Positions 61,395-64,000 of a stretch of DNA of 64,000 nt are shown here, piece after piece. The stretch is from assembly GCA_046757725.1 (NCBI GenBank), contig JBHHYU010000007.1, positions 3,678 through 67,677 of the forward strand, read 5' to 3'. The notes under the pieces are model-generated. The model had not been told where the DNA came from. It did not search any database and saw only the letters and a list, made by a program, of their open reading frames with translations. A program made the translations under genes and the position numbers. Every line of letters starts with the position of its first letter. Positions within the stretch are counted from its first letter, which is position 1. This stretch comes from JBHHYU01 sp046757725 (GTDB taxonomy: Bacteria > Desulfobacterota > Binatia > UBA9968).

Positions 61395-62054
61395 TTACTG
61401 ACTGGTGGTAAAAGACTTCGGAAATTTCTCTTTTCCTTTTAGGGTCTTCTCTAGCTTCCTGGCTTCTACTCGAGAGGCAAAATGACCTACGCGGACACGG
61501 TGCCAGGTTCGACCACGGATGGTGATCGGTACGACATAGGCATCATATCCTTTACTTTTCAGCTTCTTAGCCACGCTTTTCGCCCCTGTCTGGTGAGGAT
61601 AGGCATTGACCTGAACGCTCCATACCAGTTCTCGCGCTTCCGTGTTCCCTCTTTGAGCTGATACTTTTTCGGGAGCCGCGGTTTTTCTGGTAGACAATTT
61701 CGCTTCTACTTTGACTGGTGATTTCTCTTTTTTGACACCCGGCTTAACAGTGCGCTTTGTTTTCTTTTTTCTTCTGCCCTGCTGCCCGTGTGGTGCCTTA
61801 GCCAGAGTGTCATAGAAGGTCATCCTCTCACGAGGCGAAGCTCCCGACTTTGAACCCGACGCTAGAGGCTGAACGGGGATTTTAACCAACGGCTCTTCTT
61901 GCTTAAACAGTTTTCTTTCCTCTATCCCCTGCCCGATCAGCATGCCCAGGAAAAAAATGACCACTGAGGTAACAGTAAACCCTGCTGCAATAACCGCGAG
62001 CTGACCTCGACTAAAATAATAGAGGTGCCCTGTTGTTTTCCGATTCTCAGCCAT
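61395..62054 (-). CDS. SPOR-domain membrane protein
   Basis: A 219-residue protein with a short cytoplasmic N-terminus and one membrane helix (about 15-38). A Lys-rich linker leads to a C-terminal SPOR domain (about 144-219) with WSVQVNAYPHQTGA and TWHRVRVGHFASRVEARKL. SPOR domains bind glycan strands stripped of peptides at the division septum. The domain is clearly similar to the one at the C-terminus of GspD in this window (both contain GRTW-x-RVRVG). It sits between argS and trpD; an argS-SPOR neighbourhood is common in deltaproteobacteria. Confidence 0.87.
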   Translation of the reverse strand: MAENRKTTGHLYYFSRGQLAVIAAGFTVTSVVIFFLGMLIGQGIEERKLFKQEEPLVKIPVQPLASGSKSGASPRERMTFYDTLAKAPHGQQGRRKKKTKRTVKPGVKKEKSPVKVEAKLSTRKTAAPEKVSAQRGNTEARELVWSVQVNAYPHQTGAKSVAKKLKSKGYDAYVVPITIRGRTWHRVRVGHFASRVEARKLEKTLKGKEKFPKSFTTSQ

Positions 62055-62090
62055 AAAAACTGACCTCTGCTGGTATCTCCTTGACCTCTG

Positions 62091-63773
62091 CTACGAGCCA
62101 AAGTGAGTAGCCATTCTCACGGGTGCCTCAATACCTAAGAGATGCAGACCCCTCCGAATGACCTTCTGTACGTTACGTATCAACAACAGGCGGGCCCGCG
62201 TCAAAGCCGGGTCATCCGAAATAACTCGGAACCGATTGTAATAGCGGTGAAACTCTCCCGCCAACTCCAGGAGATAAAAAACCACCCGATGCGGCTCTAG
62301 CTCCTTGACGCTTTCTCTGACCACTTCACTAAACTGAACTGTTTGTTTTATAAGTTCCATCTCCTCCGGCAGCCCGAGGCGCTCCATTTCCACATCCTTT
62401 AGCCATAAGTCATTCACGTGAAACCCTACCTGACGGGCCTGCTCGAAGATGCTCGAGATCCGGGCGTGGGCGTACTGGACATAAAACACCGGATTCTCAC
62501 TCGATTCTTTTTTGGCCAGTTCCAAGTCAAAATCGAGATGACTATCTGCCCGGCGCATCAGGAAAAAAAAACGCGCTGCATCTGTACCAACCTCCTCCAA
62601 TACCTCTCGGAGGGATACAAATGCACCCAAGCGCTTTCCCATTCGCACCGGCTCCCCACCTCGGGTGAGGTGCACCATCTGTACCAAAAGGACTTGGAGA
62701 ATGTCGGGATTATATCCCAGCGCTTTAACCGCCGCCTTCAGACGATGTACATAACCATGATGATCCGCACCCCAAACATTAACGAGTCTTTTAAACCCCC
62801 GCTCAAATTTGTTGCGATGATAGGCCATATCACTCGCAAAGTAGGTAAGCTCTCCGTCACTCTTGACCACGGTTCGATCTTTTTCATCGCCGTATTCTGA
62901 TGCTTTAAACCATTGAGCTCCGTCTTCCGAGTAGATCAGCCCACGAGAATGCAAAATTTCTATTGTCTTTTCTACCTCGCCTCGCTCTCTCAACCCCTGC
63001 TCGCTTACATAAAGATCGAACGTAATCCCAAATTTCTTCAAATCATCACGAATGGCGGTAAGCAGAGTCTCACCGCCGTAAAGGATAAGAAATTTGATCG
63101 CCGAGGCTCTTTCCTCAGAGAGAAACCTTTTTCCCCATCGCTCTTTAATCTCCCCGGCTATTTGCTTGATATATTCGCCTGGATATCCTGCCTCAGGAAA
63201 TGCAACTTTTTCACCATAGATTTCCCGATAACGCGAGTAGAGCGAAAGACCCAAATTCTCCATCTGTTTCCCAGCATCGTTGACGTAATATTCCCTTTCC
63301 ACATCAAATCCAACCTCCTGAAAAAGACGTGCCAGAACATCACCGATTACGGCGCCCCGCCCGTGTCCAACATGAAGAGGGCCTGTAGGGTTGGCACTTG
63401 CAAACTCCACTTGAACTTTATCTCCTTGACCTAAGTCCAGATTAAGTTCCCCTCGCACTTCGATTTCTTTGAGACACTGGTAAAGAAACTTAGGGGAAAA
63501 AGAGAAATTCAAAAAACCCGGCCCGGCAATTTCTATGCGCTCCAACATCCCGTCCGGATCTTCCAGGTTTTCGAGGATGTCTTCAGCAATCGCCCGTGGA
63601 GGTTTTCTGAGCTTTTTAGCCCAAAGCATTGCCAGGTTCGTAGTCAGGTCACCAAACTCTTTCTGTTTCGGCGGCTCAAGAAACAGAGGGGGGAGTTCTG
63701 TTGTCTTCAGCTCTCCCCCCTCTGCGGTTTTTGCAATTGCTTGGGCCAACAGATCCCTAAGGTGACTTTTCAT
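62091..63773 (-). CDS. argS: arginyl-tRNA synthetase
   Basis: Class I synthetase of 560 residues. The HIGH-type motif is ANPTGPLHVGHGRGAV (about 130-145) and the KMSKS region is degenerate, as usual in ArgRS (GGEPVRMGKRLGAF, about 371-384). An N-terminal Add-1 domain and a C-terminal anticodon-binding domain (ARISSIFEQARQ, and YNRFRVISDDP near the end) complete it. It is the first gene of the argS-SPOR-trp-folC-lptD series. Confidence 0.97.
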   Translation of the reverse strand: MKSHLRDLLAQAIAKTAEGGELKTTELPPLFLEPPKQKEFGDLTTNLAMLWAKKLRKPPRAIAEDILENLEDPDGMLERIEIAGPGFLNFSFSPKFLYQCLKEIEVRGELNLDLGQGDKVQVEFASANPTGPLHVGHGRGAVIGDVLARLFQEVGFDVEREYYVNDAGKQMENLGLSLYSRYREIYGEKVAFPEAGYPGEYIKQIAGEIKERWGKRFLSEERASAIKFLILYGGETLLTAIRDDLKKFGITFDLYVSEQGLRERGEVEKTIEILHSRGLIYSEDGAQWFKASEYGDEKDRTVVKSDGELTYFASDMAYHRNKFERGFKRLVNVWGADHHGYVHRLKAAVKALGYNPDILQVLLVQMVHLTRGGEPVRMGKRLGAFVSLREVLEEVGTDAARFFFLMRRADSHLDFDLELAKKESSENPVFYVQYAHARISSIFEQARQVGFHVNDLWLKDVEMERLGLPEEMELIKQTVQFSEVVRESVKELEPHRVVFYLLELAGEFHRYYNRFRVISDDPALTRARLLLIRNVQKVIRRGLHLLGIEAPVRMATHFGS

Positions 63774-63883
63774 CGCTCGCTTTACCCATCCGTCCCAACT
63801 CCAACTTGCCGAATTATAGACAGGCTAGAATTTTCTTTCCACAACACCATAGATATCCTTCCCAAAAAGCAGTAAATTTCGTA

Positions 63884-63913
63884 TTTATAACGGTTTTTTA
63901 GTTTCAAAGTCAA
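63884..63913 (-). promoter_or_regulatory. sigma-70 promoter of argS
   Basis: On the minus strand TTGACT (63913-63908), an 18-nt spacer and TATAAA (63889-63884) place a start point near 63877, about 104 nt before the argS ATG. It probably drives the argS-SPOR-trp series. No trp leader peptide or attenuator was recognised in this leader. Confidence 0.55.
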
Positions 63914-63974
63914 GGCTACAACGACTCTACCGTAAGAAGCGTTGTGCGCCTGATACTCATTGAGGCCCCCTCCT

Positions 63975-63995
63975 GAGCATACTTTTGGTATGCTC
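63975..63995. terminator. perfect hairpin near the window end
   Basis: GAGCATAC (63975-63982) and GTATGCTC (63988-63995) form a perfect 8-bp stem with loop TTTTG. It may be the terminator of a gene beyond the window, but the sequence ends five bases later, so a following T-run cannot be judged. Confidence 0.35.
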
Positions 63996-64000
63996 GTGTT

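Noticed and set aside
1..64000. CRISPR arrays, insertion sequences or prophage
   Set aside because: No regular spacer-repeat pattern, transposase, integrase or phage structural gene was seen; the 7-bp units are too short and imperfect to be CRISPR repeats.

Overview
The window looks like a chromosomal segment of a Gram-negative bacterium. It carries lptD, a complete-looking type II secretion locus, O-antigen/capsule genes and an HtrA protease. The gene set (DUF4911 protein, XdhC/CoxD/CoxE maturation genes, a trp-folC-lptD block, a sigma-54 response regulator) and the moderately GC-rich composition fit an environmental deltaproteobacterium-like or NC10/Methylomirabilota-like organism. This placement is inference; there is no rRNA or other marker to fix it. 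No tRNA, rRNA, CRISPR array, insertion sequence or phage gene was recognised.

Layout. 1-4.7 kb (+): 5'-truncated HtrA/DegP protease, then a membrane histidine kinase and a sigma-54 activator response regulator. 4.8-15.3 kb: a TetR regulator (-) divergent from paaF-paaG-paaH(split in two)-paaJ, followed on the same strand by an AsmA-like protein, a DUF4911 protein and RNase R. 15.4-17.1 kb: a carboxymuconolactone-decarboxylase-family gene divergent from a luciferase-like flavin oxidoreductase. 17.1-24.5 kb (-): a tightly packed run. Read in transcription order it is YqeB/EF2563-family protein, MoxR/CoxD ATPase, CoxE VWA protein, split XdhC (N and C parts), archaeal-type riboflavin kinase (DUF120), UbiX flavin prenyltransferase, type 2 IPP isomerase, then two small FMN-binding-fold proteins. 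24.9-37.4 kb (-): type II secretion genes gspE-F-G-H-I-J-K-L-M-C-D. 37.5-51.7 kb (-): a surface polysaccharide cluster (flippase, two sulfotransferases, two methyltransferases, glycosyltransferases, gmd/fcl, two Wzy/WaaL-type proteins, a WcaJ-type initiating transferase, a cupin). 51.9-52.9 kb (+): a family 2 glycosyltransferase. 52.9-63.8 kb (-): argS, a SPOR protein, trpD-C-F-B-A, folC, lptD.

How the genes work together. The paa genes encode the lower, beta-oxidation-like part of phenylacetate degradation. The flavin/molybdenum run joins maturation factors for molybdenum hydroxylases (FAD/FeS/Mo enzymes) with three enzymes that could make both substrates of prenylated FMN and the cofactor itself: DMAPP from type 2 isomerase, FMN from riboflavin kinase, prFMN from UbiX. 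No molybdenum hydroxylase and no UbiD decarboxylase lies in the window. The secretion locus and the polysaccharide cluster build the cell envelope together with lptD. The glycan is probably sulfated and fucose-containing.

The most notable signals are: the prFMN/molybdenum-maturation operon; the archaeal-type riboflavin kinase inside it; PaaH split into an active half and a catalytically dead half; a lipoprotein GspD with a C-terminal SPOR domain; gspC, which appears to start at an ATT codon behind a good promoter and ribosome binding site; and 7-bp-periodic degenerate repeats scattered through several intergenic gaps.
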